From contig NZ_BAABAU010000003.1 of NCBI RefSeq assembly GCF_039537585.1, positions 310,001-374,000 of the forward strand: a DNA stretch of 64,000 bases. Reading direction: 5' to 3'. This stretch comes from Frondihabitans peucedani. Its GTDB lineage: Bacteria; Actinomycetota; Actinomycetes; Actinomycetales; Microbacteriaceae. Under the pieces are notes generated by a model. It was not told the origin of the DNA. It ran no database searches and saw only the letters and a list, made by a program, of their open reading frames with translations. Shown piece after piece: positions 35,846 through 43,923 of the stretch. Both the position numbers and the translations under genes were made by a program. Within the stretch, counting starts at the first letter, position 1, and each line of letters begins with the position of its first letter.

Positions 35846-36034
35846 GATTAACCCACTTCTCCCCCGGAATGACTGCCGTCATGAGCCGCCTAGTCACGGA
35901 AACACGAATCCGGAGACAGAGACAAAATCTGTGATGGTCTGGGCGGGGAGGACGACAGATCGCTCAGTACCCCGCCCTGCTCCTTGTAATTGACATCGAC
36001 ATGCGTATTCGCGTTCAACATGAGTGAGCTGACG

Positions 36035-36538
36035 TCAGACCGGAAGTGGGAAAGGCTCAGGAAGGCGACCCAGGTCGCAGATCTGCTCAGCGGTGAACGG
36101 CACAACGCGCGAGAAGGACGCTGCGGCTTTCACTCGGTCACCTGCCCCAGTGAATGTCGCTGTCCAACCATCCGGAGAGCGAAGCTGGACAGCTGCCTCA
36201 TAGGAAGCGTCAATTTGGAAGCCTGGACCTGGCTCATCGGATTTCGGATCGATGGTCATGAGCTGGCCCTTGGCGTAACGCCAACTCCACACCATGTACC
36301 AGGCCGCGTAGCGCACCACCACGTCGGGCTCGAGGCTCGAAACAATGGGTTTCGGCGCGTTGCTGCGCATACCCCGGCCGAAGATATACGTCGCCCCCGG
36401 TTGCCAGAGTGCGATATTCGTGTCGACGTCGCTCAGACGAACGATAAACGGGCCGTCATCGAGACGATCCTCGAAGAGGAAGTTCTTGCCCCACCGCTCA
36501 ATCTGCGCGGGGATCTCGACCGACGACACGGTTCTCAC
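36035..36538 (-). CDS. Small protein, family B paralogue 1 (possibly Imm61-like)
   Basis: 167 residues from GTG 36538. That start puts 15 residues before the W-G-K-N strand, exactly as in the paralogue at 33471-33968; a longer frame from 36577 is open but less likely. Shared features are RLSDVDTNIALW, RYAAWYMVWSWRY and L-G-R-L-P-E-P-F-P-L-P. It lies two genes after the toxin. Role inferred as immunity or orphan immunity. Confidence 0.7.
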   Translation of the reverse strand: MRTVSSVEIPAQIERWGKNFLFEDRLDDGPFIVRLSDVDTNIALWQPGATYIFGRGMRSNAPKPIVSSLEPDVVVRYAAWYMVWSWRYAKGQLMTIDPKSDEPGPGFQIDASYEAAVQLRSPDGWTATFTGAGDRVKAAASFSRVVPFTAEQICDLGRLPEPFPLPV

Positions 36539-36663
36539 TTTAGGACTTCCCCGATCCAGGCTCACCCTTAGCCGCATTCGCCAGATCTCGTCGACGAATT
36601 TGCTGGGTACGGAAGCGGCACCCCATCGGAAGGTTGGAATAGGTCACAGAGTTTTGAAGGCAC

Positions 36664-37056
36664 TCAGTCGTCGACGGTCGAGAGCTCACGCAGGTTGCGG
36701 ACGCTTCGGGTCTCGGGAGAGGCAATGGAGCCCACACTTGAGGGCAGGTCAGCGGACGAAGCCAAACGCAGAACCGCTTCCGAGGGCAACATACCGTTGG
36801 CCTTGGCTTCCTTAAGCTTCGGTGCCCACACAAAACCGACGTTGAAGGCGATGTCGCCCATCGACTCCCGAGGTGTGTATCCAGCGGCATATTCTGCGTC
36901 CGAGAACCAGAGGTATCCGACGATTCGCTCGCCAAGCTCGATCGAGAGAAATTCAATTGGACCATCTGGCGAATCGCTGTAAGTGCTGTCAGGGTTTAAC
37001 GGGATCCAATGAATGGGTGCTGTCATTCGCCGAGACCGACGTATTGGCTCGTTCAT
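36664..37056 (-). CDS. Family A protein, candidate cognate immunity protein of the ART toxin
   Basis: 130 residues. Its ATG at 37056 overlaps the toxin stop as ATGA, the classic toxin-immunity arrangement. It starts MNEPIRRSRRMTAPIHW and carries the family A core GYLWFSDAEYAAGY, GDIAFNVGFVW and PKLKEAK. No signal peptide, so it stays in the cytosol where an ADP-ribosyltransferase would act. Immunity is inferred from position and size; no named immunity domain was recognised. Confidence 0.75.
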   Translation of the reverse strand: MNEPIRRSRRMTAPIHWIPLNPDSTYSDSPDGPIEFLSIELGERIVGYLWFSDAEYAAGYTPRESMGDIAFNVGFVWAPKLKEAKANGMLPSEAVLRLASSADLPSSVGSIASPETRSVRNLRELSTVDD

Positions 37057-39458
37057 GGAAGAACCCTCCCGAACACGTGGTATTTCCCCTCGAGAAGGAC
37101 AACTCGGTCTACCTCGTAAGTCATGTTTCTTCCCAGAAGAAGTTCGTGTTCATTTGGACTAAGGGTAATTCCCTCGAGGTAGCCCGCGGGCGTCGCCGGC
37201 GGAACTTCTAGATGCAGGAGGGCCGCAGTCGCGTCCCAGGGCGGGTTCCCGAATGACGTCGACATGTACGCGGGCTCCGTGAACTGGTCGCCGACCATCT
37301 GAAATACGGGTCTATTGATGAATTCGAGATCCGTGGCTCGTTCAACGATGACTGCCTCCGGGACGGGCACTGCTGATAGTGCCTTGTCGATGCCAGCGAT
37401 ATTCCCCGAGTAGACTTCAAGACCGTTTCCGGTGCGGAGCGCAGTATTCAGATCTTCTGAATTGCCGAATATGGGCGGATCGCCCGTATACGCGACCGTT
37501 GGAACGCGCTCACCGGCTGGCAGTTCCTCCATGGTCTTACCCCACACGGCGGTGCCATAGCGATCACCCGAGAACATGTTGAAGCCCTTGGCGCGGGTCA
37601 GTTGCTCCGATGACGCATAGTCGAAGGCAGCTTTGGGGTCTGATACGGCCAGCTGAGCAAAGTCGTCTCGGGACATGACTGGCGAATGCCCCGGCGAATC
37701 ACCCGCAAGAGACTCTCCTGCCGCGGTGCCTGCCGTTTCTGGGTCGGTCGCATTGTTGGATGCAGAATCGTTCGCATCAACCCCGCCGTGACCCGACGCG
37801 TCGTCATGACCCTGAACAGCGTCGTGGACGGATGCAGGTTTGTGCTCCGATACCACATGATGCGGCCCAGCACCGTGCCCGCCATCCCCCGGCACCCGCT
37901 CGCCATAACGCGGCGGAGCGTCGTCGACAGCTGTGTGCGAAGCGGCAGGCGGGTGCTCCGCACCCGAACCGCTCCCGGCCGAACCGCCGCCACCAGAACC
38001 ACCACCCGCCGCATCGGGCGCAGCCGCCGACTCGACACGATCGATCGACAGGTGCCCCGGCACCACCACCCCGTCGGGCGTCATCCGCGCCGGCTCCCAT
38101 GACACCTCGACCCGCGGCATCCGGTCGCCCACGTTCCGCAGCGCGTCGGCCAACGACCCGCGGAGCGCCGACGACCCGAGCCGGATCGACTCTCCCGCGA
38201 TCCTGACGCCCTCACCCGCCCGGAGGGCCAGGTCGGCGCCGCCCTTCAGGAGGAGCGAACCGGCCGGCACGAGGAAGTCGGCCGCGTGGCCGCCGATCGA
38301 CGCGACACGGGCTCCGAGGCTGCCCGTCTTCAGTGCGCTCGCGACGTCGGCTCCGGGAATGAAGAAGGTGCCGACGTTGCCGAGGGTCTCGCCGAAGGCC
38401 TCGGCGGGGTGGTCCTTCCAGCGGTCGGCGACGACGATGCCCTTTGCCGCGTTGACGACGGCATCCTGACCGGCGATGTTCATGTCGCGCATGGCGACCA
38501 GACCCGCGGGCGCGTCGTCGGGGATCAGCCGGGAGGCCCAGGCTATGGGGTCGCCGATCTTCGACACACCCAGGACGAGCGTGCCGAGGCCGACCCACGC
38601 CTGGCCCCAGGCTTCCCCGTCGCCGTAGATGTCTTTCTGCGGGTTGTAGCCGGCGACGAGCGACACCACGCCCTGGTACAGGTGCACCCCCGACTGACCG
38701 ATGCCGTAGACCACGCCCTCGCGGCAGTCGCGCTTCTGCTCGACCCGCTCGCCCCACGGGAGCTTCACGCCGGGCTGCCGCAGCTGCCACGCCTCGACCT
38801 TCGTGACCTTCGCCACGCACGAGTTCTCGACCTCCCTGGTGATCGCATTGGCGCAGTCCGCCTCGGCGTTCTGGAGCTTCGCGTACAGGTCGGCGTACTC
38901 GCCGAGGAGCCGCGTGTTGGTGGCGACGCTCGGGCCGTGCTCCTTCCAGCTGATCGTCGTGGCCTTGACGTGCGAGTAGTCGGGGATAGCGCCCGACGAC
39001 GACTCGGCCACGGCCTTGTACTCGGGGTTCTGCGGGTCGCTGGCCGACACGTAGACGCCGCCGTCGATCGTCTGACGGAACGCGCAGGCCTCCTCGTAGA
39101 GGGCGGAGAGCTTCGCGGCGAGGGGCGCCATCGTGTCGGCATATCCGCTGATGGCGGCAGAGACCCGCTTGAGGCGGTCGCCGAAGTCGTCGGTGTCGGT
39201 CTTGACAGGATCCATCACGGCCAGGAGCTGCTCGCGCTCCGGAGCCTCCTGGTAGGGCGTGCCGAGCCCCGCCCACGCGGTGTGCACGGCCTCCCCGCGG
39301 CTCCGCACCGCCTTCGACGACGCCAGGAGCGTGTCGGCGGCGTTCGCGACGAGGGTCGGCTGGAGATCGGGGCCGTCCATGCGGCTCGGCTCGATCCGCC
39401 CGTCGCCGACGTAGGCCGGTGCGGTGGAGTGCCCTGAAGCGGGCCCGGATCCGAGCAT
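37053..39458 (-). CDS. Polymorphic toxin with N-terminal WXG-like helical domain and C-terminal ADP-ribosyltransferase domain
   Basis: 801 residues from ATG 39458, which overlaps the previous stop as TGATG. A helical WXG100/LXG-like region (about 35-250) and a glycine-rich, membrane-active-looking middle (about 255-420) lead to a disordered Gly/Ser/His/Asp linker (about 450-590). The last about 190 residues form an R-S-E class ADP-ribosyltransferase: Arg in VERATDL (about R707), the S-T-S motif in AYMSTSF (about 733-735) and the E-x-E pair in SPNEHELLL (about E770/E772). The target is unknown. It probably leaves by a type VII (ESX-like) route encoded elsewhere. Confidence 0.85.
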   Translation of the reverse strand: MLGSGPASGHSTAPAYVGDGRIEPSRMDGPDLQPTLVANAADTLLASSKAVRSRGEAVHTAWAGLGTPYQEAPEREQLLAVMDPVKTDTDDFGDRLKRVSAAISGYADTMAPLAAKLSALYEEACAFRQTIDGGVYVSASDPQNPEYKAVAESSSGAIPDYSHVKATTISWKEHGPSVATNTRLLGEYADLYAKLQNAEADCANAITREVENSCVAKVTKVEAWQLRQPGVKLPWGERVEQKRDCREGVVYGIGQSGVHLYQGVVSLVAGYNPQKDIYGDGEAWGQAWVGLGTLVLGVSKIGDPIAWASRLIPDDAPAGLVAMRDMNIAGQDAVVNAAKGIVVADRWKDHPAEAFGETLGNVGTFFIPGADVASALKTGSLGARVASIGGHAADFLVPAGSLLLKGGADLALRAGEGVRIAGESIRLGSSALRGSLADALRNVGDRMPRVEVSWEPARMTPDGVVVPGHLSIDRVESAAAPDAAGGGSGGGGSAGSGSGAEHPPAASHTAVDDAPPRYGERVPGDGGHGAGPHHVVSEHKPASVHDAVQGHDDASGHGGVDANDSASNNATDPETAGTAAGESLAGDSPGHSPVMSRDDFAQLAVSDPKAAFDYASSEQLTRAKGFNMFSGDRYGTAVWGKTMEELPAGERVPTVAYTGDPPIFGNSEDLNTALRTGNGLEVYSGNIAGIDKALSAVPVPEAVIVERATDLEFINRPVFQMVGDQFTEPAYMSTSFGNPPWDATAALLHLEVPPATPAGYLEGITLSPNEHELLLGRNMTYEVDRVVLLEGKYHVFGRVLP

Positions 39459-39814
39459 CAGTCGCCCTCGGTGCGGCTCAGCACGGTCAGGTCGCCGGTC
39501 GAGAACGCGGTGGTCATCGCAGTGGTCGTCGCAGCTTCCATCTGCTCGTCGCCGTGGACGTAGGCGAGGGCCGCGAGCGTCGCCCCGTTGAGACCGGCGG
39601 AGATGCGCGTGCCCACGTCGCCGAGAGCGGACTTCTGGTCGGTGAGGAAGGTCGCCAGAGCCTGACCGACGATGCCGTCGCCTCCGCTGCCCTGCACCAC
39701 GTCGGCCGTCGCCGATTCGACGTCGTCGAGGGCGGTGCCGAGCTCGCTCGCGCGGTCGCCCACCGCCTGGAGCACCCTCTGCACCCCCGCGGGATCCATC
39801 TTGTAGCCGCTCAT
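39458..39814 (-). CDS. WXG100/Esx-like small helical protein (DUF6507-like)
   Basis: 118 residues from ATG 39814, with GAGGGGGG upstream. Two predicted helices (VQRVLQAVGDRASELGTALDD and LATFLTDQKSALGDVGTRIS) are joined by a glycine-rich turn, the ESAT-6/WXG100 plan, though a literal W-x-G is absent. The M-S-G-x-x-M/I-D-P-x-G-V-Q start is that of a WXG-like group near ESX toxins in actinobacteria (DUF6507, as I recall). It is likely the secretion partner or targeting factor of the following toxin. Confidence 0.7.
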   Translation of the reverse strand: MSGYKMDPAGVQRVLQAVGDRASELGTALDDVESATADVVQGSGGDGIVGQALATFLTDQKSALGDVGTRISAGLNGATLAALAYVHGDEQMEAATTTAMTTAFSTGDLTVLSRTEGD

Positions 39815-39882
39815 GAAGCCCCCCTCGCAAGTCGCCATCCACCCTAGCGAAGGGCGGGCCCCACCGCTGTGGGCAGGAATGC

Positions 39883-40194
39883 CTACACGGGTGCGACCAG
39901 ATCCCCGTCGACCTCGGCCGCGATCCTGCTCGCCACGACCTCGCCCCGGCTCGCGCCGTCGGGCACGAAGACCTCGGTCCGGAAGTGCCAGTCGTCGTCG
40001 GCTCGTCCGAGGAGCCGCAGGATCTCGCTCCTCACCTCGATCCCCCGAGTGCGGAACACGGTGGCCAGGAGCGCCCCGTCAGCATCGACGATCTGGGTCG
40101 CGCCGTCGTCGAGCACCGAGCGGAGGCCGTAAGCCGGGTCGACGGCCGCCGCGCCTGTCACGACGTGGATCAGGTCGAGGGGCTGCGGGCTCAT
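39883..40194 (-). CDS. Hypothetical protein of ESX-associated cluster
   Basis: 103 residues from ATG 40194, five bases after the preceding stop. It contains LIHVVTGAAAVDPAYGLRSV, QIVDADGALLATVFRTRG and DDDWHFRTEVFVPDG. It is a compact alpha/beta protein with no signal peptide. I do not recognise the family. Its constant position between the DUF6177-like and WXG-like genes suggests a chaperone or accessory role. Confidence 0.6.
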   Translation of the reverse strand: MSPQPLDLIHVVTGAAAVDPAYGLRSVLDDGATQIVDADGALLATVFRTRGIEVRSEILRLLGRADDDWHFRTEVFVPDGASRGEVVASRIAAEVDGDLVAPV

Positions 40195-40199
40195 GATCG

Positions 40200-41318
40200 T
40201 CAGCTCGCGGACCACGGCAGGCCTCCCCGTGATCCTGCGGTGCCGTCGTCCTCGCGGCCGAGCGCTCGCAGGACGTCGGTCACGCCGAGGCTCTCGGCGA
40301 AGCGGCGGGCCTGCTCCCAGCTGCCGGCTCCGACGGCAGAGCCGGCACTCTCAGCGGCTCCGTCGCCGGTGAACGACGCGACCAGCGACGGAAGGCGAGG
40401 CTGACCAACGCGGAGCGCGCCGAAGCGCTCCTCGGCCTCTGCGAGGTCGATGCCGAGGTCGCGGACGGCGGCCGGTCCGAGGAGCACGGCGACCGGCACG
40501 GGCACCGCGATCTCGCCCGCGCGGAGCGTCAGGTCGGCGGGGGCCCTCTCGAGGAAGGCCGAGCCCAGGATCGCGACCGGCGCCCGGGCGATCCTGGCGA
40601 AGGCGTCGACCACGCGTCCCAGCGCCGGGCGGGCCTCCTGCTCGTCGCGTCCGAGCAGGATCCGCGCGCGGATCGTCTCGTCGACCCCCTTCGGCGACCG
40701 CTGGATGCTCGTGGTCGCGATCATCCCGGAGGCCGCGGCGACCACCAGTCGGCTGTCTCGCGGCATCCGGCCCCGGGCGAAGCGCGTGAGGTTCGCCCGG
40801 TTCCAGTGGAGTCCGGCGGGCTCGGTCGTGCTCCAGCCGACGGGCGGGGTGCCGGCGATGTCGGCGAGCTGCTCGAACGGACCGCCGAGGAGGGTCTGCT
40901 CGGTGGCCTGGCGGCGCACGCTCATCGAGACGGTCAGGACGAGGGGGTCGTCGATCCTGCCGAGCGGTGCCGGTGCGATCGAAACGCGCGCGCCTGGGCC
41001 GGGCTCCTCGAACGCCTCGCTGACCGAGCCGAGGACGCGGCCGGTCAGGCCGTCGACGTAGCTGCCACCGGGCTGCTCCGCGAGCCAGGCGCCCCCGGTG
41101 CGGGACACCATCTCGGCCAGCGGAGCGGTGATCCTGCCGGAGTCCGTCGTGAGGACGACCGGTCGGATGCCTGCGAGGGCGGCCTCGCGGAGGAAGTCTG
41201 CCCGGGCCTCGCCGAAGGAGGTCACGGCGGCTTCGGAGCGTGTGACGGCGATCCCGTCGACGAGGTCGTCGACGAGCGGGTGGGCGATGCGGAGCCCGCC
41301 CCCGGCCCCGGTGCTCAC
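40200..41318 (-). CDS. DUF6177-like protein of ESX-associated cluster
   Basis: 372 residues, cytosolic, alpha/beta. It has VVLTTDSGRITAPLAEMVSRTGGAW near the N-terminus, HWNRANLTRFARGRMPRDSRLV in the middle and a proline/valine-rich C-terminal half. The size and neighbours (SseB-like upstream, WXG-like downstream) match what I recall of DUF6177 proteins of actinobacterial type VII clusters, sometimes likened to EspG-type chaperones. That comparison is from memory. Confidence 0.55.
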   Translation of the reverse strand: MSTGAGGGLRIAHPLVDDLVDGIAVTRSEAAVTSFGEARADFLREAALAGIRPVVLTTDSGRITAPLAEMVSRTGGAWLAEQPGGSYVDGLTGRVLGSVSEAFEEPGPGARVSIAPAPLGRIDDPLVLTVSMSVRRQATEQTLLGGPFEQLADIAGTPPVGWSTTEPAGLHWNRANLTRFARGRMPRDSRLVVAAASGMIATTSIQRSPKGVDETIRARILLGRDEQEARPALGRVVDAFARIARAPVAILGSAFLERAPADLTLRAGEIAVPVPVAVLLGPAAVRDLGIDLAEAEERFGALRVGQPRLPSLVASFTGDGAAESAGSAVGAGSWEQARRFAESLGVTDVLRALGREDDGTAGSRGGLPWSAS

Positions 41319-41324
41319 GAGCGG

Positions 41325-41891
41325 CTAGAAGTTCGGGATGCTGGAGGGGTCGATCTTCGACGGCGTGGTCGGAGCCTGCTGCTGCTCCTCGGCCTGCGCC
41401 TCCTCCATCGCCGCGACGAGGCCGCGGACGTCGTTGGCGAGCTGCTGCACGCCCTCCGGGAGCATCTCGAAGCCCTCGGTGCTGCCGGGGTTCACCACGA
41501 GGCCCGTCTCAGCGGGGATCGCCTGGACCAGCTCGGCCGCCGGCATCTGCACGGCGTAGGACGCGACCTCGGCCACCTGCTCGGGGATCCGGTCGATGTG
41601 GCTGAACACGGCCAGCATCGGGGTGCCCTCGCGGTCGAACAGCACGGGCTGGAGTTCGTTGAGGTCGTCGGTGACCTCGGTGGCCGTCGGGACGACGACG
41701 AGAGCGTTCACGAAGTGGCCGATGACGTCGTTCATGTCGCCCTGGCCCGCCTGCCCCTGCAGGATCGCGGTCTCGAGGGCGGTGGGCTCGCGGTCGGCGG
41801 CATCGGTGTCGACAGCCTCGGCGGGCGCTGCTGCGGTGGTCTCAGGAGCCTTGGCGTCGTCGGGCGTGGTGGTGTCGTCGGAGGAGGTCAT
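41325..41891 (-). CDS. SseB-family N-terminal domain protein
   Basis: 188 residues. An acidic, Thr/Ala-rich N-terminal 30 residues precede a segment with FVNALVVVPTATEVTDDLNELQ, PMLAVFSHIDRIPEQVA and AAELVQAIPAETGLVVNPGS. This is the SseB N-terminal domain pattern (V-P...L-P...FTS...N-P-G). A Gln-rich tail follows. It is the first gene of the ESX-associated operon, six bases before the next. Confidence 0.75.
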   Translation of the reverse strand: MTSSDDTTTPDDAKAPETTAAAPAEAVDTDAADREPTALETAILQGQAGQGDMNDVIGHFVNALVVVPTATEVTDDLNELQPVLFDREGTPMLAVFSHIDRIPEQVAEVASYAVQMPAAELVQAIPAETGLVVNPGSTEGFEMLPEGVQQLANDVRGLVAAMEEAQAEEQQQAPTTPSKIDPSSIPNF

Positions 41892-41894
41892 CTC

Positions 41895-43130
41895 TCAACC
41901 CTGCCCGCTCAACCTCCGTGTGTGCTCCATCCCCGCGGCGTGTTCGGGGGACTCTTCCGAGCCCGGAGCGGCGACGAGGTGCCAGGCGCCGTCGGCGGCG
42001 GAGGTCTCGGCGGCCTCGACGACGCGGGCGGCCCGGAGCGCGTCGGCGACCGACGGCGCGACCTGCCGGGCGGTGGCCACCGACTCGAGGAACTGGTGCG
42101 CCTCGACGGTCTTGAGGTCGTCGAAGCCCATCGAGATGCCGGGGCCGGGCTGGAAGTGCGCGTAGTCGCCGTCGCCCGCCTGGGCGAGGACGGTGGTGTA
42201 CCCGTGCACGTCTCCCCCGCGGCCGAGACAGACCTGGAGCTCGTTCATGGCGGCGAAGGTCCAGCGGAGCGACCCCTCGGTGCCGTACACCTCCAGCGCG
42301 TAGTCGGAGCGCGGGCCGACGGCCACGCGGCTGGCCTCGAGGAAGCCGACCGCGCGGGATCCTGCGAAGCGGACGAGCATCGAGGCGTAGTCCTCGTTCT
42401 CGACCGGCAGGAGAGGGTCGTCGGCCGAGGCCGTGACGTGGCCGACGGTGGCGCCGCTCGGCTTCGGCCGCTCGGGGATCACGGTCTGCGTGAGGGCGGT
42501 CACCTCGCCGACGGGTGCGACCAGGTGCGTGGCGAGGTCGATGCCGTGGGAGAGGAGGTCGCCGAGCACGCCCGACCCGGCCCTCGCCGTCTCGTAGCGC
42601 CAGGTGTGGGCGCCGAGCGGGTCGGCCGAGTAGTCGGCCAGCATCGAGACCTTGACGTTGGTGACCTCGCCGAGCCGTCCCTCGGCGATGAGCCGCCTGG
42701 CGTGCTGGACGGCGGGCGCCTGTCGGTAGGTGAAGCCGACGGCGGTGACGACGTCCGCCGCGAGCGCGGCCTCGACGATGTCCTGCGTCTCGCCGGCGTC
42801 TCGACCGGTGGGCTTCTCGATCCAGAACGGCTTGCCCGCGGCGGCGGCAGCGAGGGCGAACTCGCGGTGCAGGAAGTTCGGCGCGCAGATCGACACCACG
42901 TCGACCTCGGGATCGGCCAGCACCTCGCGGTAGTCGAGAGTCGCGCGCTCGTAGCCGAGCACGTCGACGGCGTGGTCGGCGTTCGCCTGGACGGAGTCGG
43001 CGGCGACGACGAGCCGCGGGGCGAAGGACGCCCCGGGATACGCGTACCGGATCGACGCGTACGCCTTGGAGTGGAGGCGGCCCATCCAGCCGACGCTGAT
43101 GAGCCCGACACCGATGCTGCGCTTCGTCAT
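41895..43130 (-). CDS. Gfo/Idh/MocA-family NAD(P)-dependent oxidoreductase
   Basis: 411 residues. N-terminal Rossmann fold with GLISVGWMGRLHSKAY, the E-K-P motif FWIEKPTGRDAGET (catalytic Lys), and the C-terminal sheet domain with HTWRYETARAGSGVLGDLLSHGIDLATHL (the G-x-x-x-D-x-G/H catalytic region). It acts on a sugar or sugar acid. Last gene of the FAH-SDR-Gfo unit, so probably peripheral L-fucose or related sugar oxidation. Confidence 0.85.
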   Translation of the reverse strand: MTKRSIGVGLISVGWMGRLHSKAYASIRYAYPGASFAPRLVVAADSVQANADHAVDVLGYERATLDYREVLADPEVDVVSICAPNFLHREFALAAAAAGKPFWIEKPTGRDAGETQDIVEAALAADVVTAVGFTYRQAPAVQHARRLIAEGRLGEVTNVKVSMLADYSADPLGAHTWRYETARAGSGVLGDLLSHGIDLATHLVAPVGEVTALTQTVIPERPKPSGATVGHVTASADDPLLPVENEDYASMLVRFAGSRAVGFLEASRVAVGPRSDYALEVYGTEGSLRWTFAAMNELQVCLGRGGDVHGYTTVLAQAGDGDYAHFQPGPGISMGFDDLKTVEAHQFLESVATARQVAPSVADALRAARVVEAAETSAADGAWHLVAAPGSEESPEHAAGMEHTRRLSGQG

Positions 43131-43145
43131 GACTGGACTCTACTA

Positions 43146-43155
43146 TGTCCTGACA
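43146..43155. promoter_or_regulatory. Short palindrome before the Gfo/Idh gene, possible GntR-type site
   Basis: TGTCCTGACA (43146-43155) is a perfect interrupted palindrome resembling the y-GT-x-AC-r core of GntR/FadR operators. It is in the 37-base gap between the SDR and Gfo/Idh genes, beside a second ATGTC/GACAT pair (43145-43149 and 43160-43164). Confidence 0.3.
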
Positions 43156-43167
43156 AAGCGACATTGG

Positions 43168-43923
43168 TCACACCGGGCGAACCCGCAGCGTCGTCACCCC
43201 GCCGTCGACGAGGAGCGACGTGCCGGTCGTCGATCCTGCCAGCGGGCTCCCGAGGTAGGCGATCGCGTGCGCGATCTCCTCCGGGCTGACCATCCGTCCG
43301 GTCGCCTGCCGGGCGTCGAGGGCGGCGCGCTCGGCCACGGGGTCGTCGAACCGCTCCAGCATGCGGGCCACGAACGGCGTGTCGACCGTGCCCGGGCTGA
43401 CGCAGTTGACCCGGATCCCCTCGCGCACGTGGTCTGTCGCCATCGCCAGGGTCAGCCCGTAGACAGCTCCCTTCGTGGCCGAGTAGAGCGCTCGGAGCGG
43501 GAGCCCGTTGAAGGCCGCGATCGAGCAGAGGTTCACCACGGCCGCGTGGTCCGAGGCCCGCAGGAGCGGCAGTGCAGCGGCGGTCACCCGGGCGATCCCG
43601 ACGACGTTGACGTCGAGCACGCGCGTCCACTCCGACGACGGGTTCTGCTCGACGGTGCCGACCGCGCTGATGCCGGCGTTGTTGACGAGCACGTCGAGGC
43701 CGCCGAGCTCCTCGCGGACGGCGGCGAGCGCAGCGGCGACCGACTCGTCGGAGGTGACGTCGCAGGCGATGCCGACGAGACCGTCCGGCAGATCGACGGG
43801 CGCGAGGTCGAGGACGGCGACGCGCGCTCCCCTCGCCTGCAGCTCGAGGGCTGTCGCCCGACCGATGCCCGACGCCCCTCCCGTGACGGCGGCCCTCAGG
43901 CCGTCGTACTCGCCGGCGCTCAT
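43168..43923 (-). CDS. SDR oxidoreductase, probable 2-keto-3-deoxy-L-fuconate dehydrogenase
   Basis: 251 residues from ATG 43923, overlapping the FAH-family stop as ATGA. Cofactor motif TGGASGIG, catalytic Ser in VNLCSIAAFNG and Tyr-Lys in YSATK; C-terminal SLLVDGGVT. The Asp in VLDLAPVD indicates NAD preference. Directly downstream of the FAH-fold hydrolase and in an L-fucose island, oxidation of 2-keto-3-deoxy-L-fuconate to the 2,4-diketo acid is the expected role. Confidence 0.75.
   Translation of the reverse strand: MSAGEYDGLRAAVTGGASGIGRATALELQARGARVAVLDLAPVDLPDGLVGIACDVTSDESVAAALAAVREELGGLDVLVNNAGISAVGTVEQNPSSEWTRVLDVNVVGIARVTAAALPLLRASDHAAVVNLCSIAAFNGLPLRALYSATKGAVYGLTLAMATDHVREGIRVNCVSPGTVDTPFVARMLERFDDPVAERAALDARQATGRMVSPEEIAHAIAYLGSPLAGSTTGTSLLVDGGVTTLRVRPV

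Noticed and set aside
32084-37056. Lower-G+C region as a prophage or genomic island with integrase
   Set aside because: No integrase, recombinase, transposase, att-like repeats or tRNA found; gene families are better explained as an immunity array.
37381-37400. Y-S-G (residues around VYSGN) as a defective first ART motif lacking Arg
   Set aside because: Spacing to the STS motif fits the later V-E-R-A-T-D segment, which supplies the Arg; Y-S-G lies in the preceding helix-loop.
39459-39842. N-terminal extension of the toxin beyond ATG 39458
   Set aside because: The extension reads the WXG-like gene out of frame and is Arg/Gly-rich; the TGATG junction gives a clean start.
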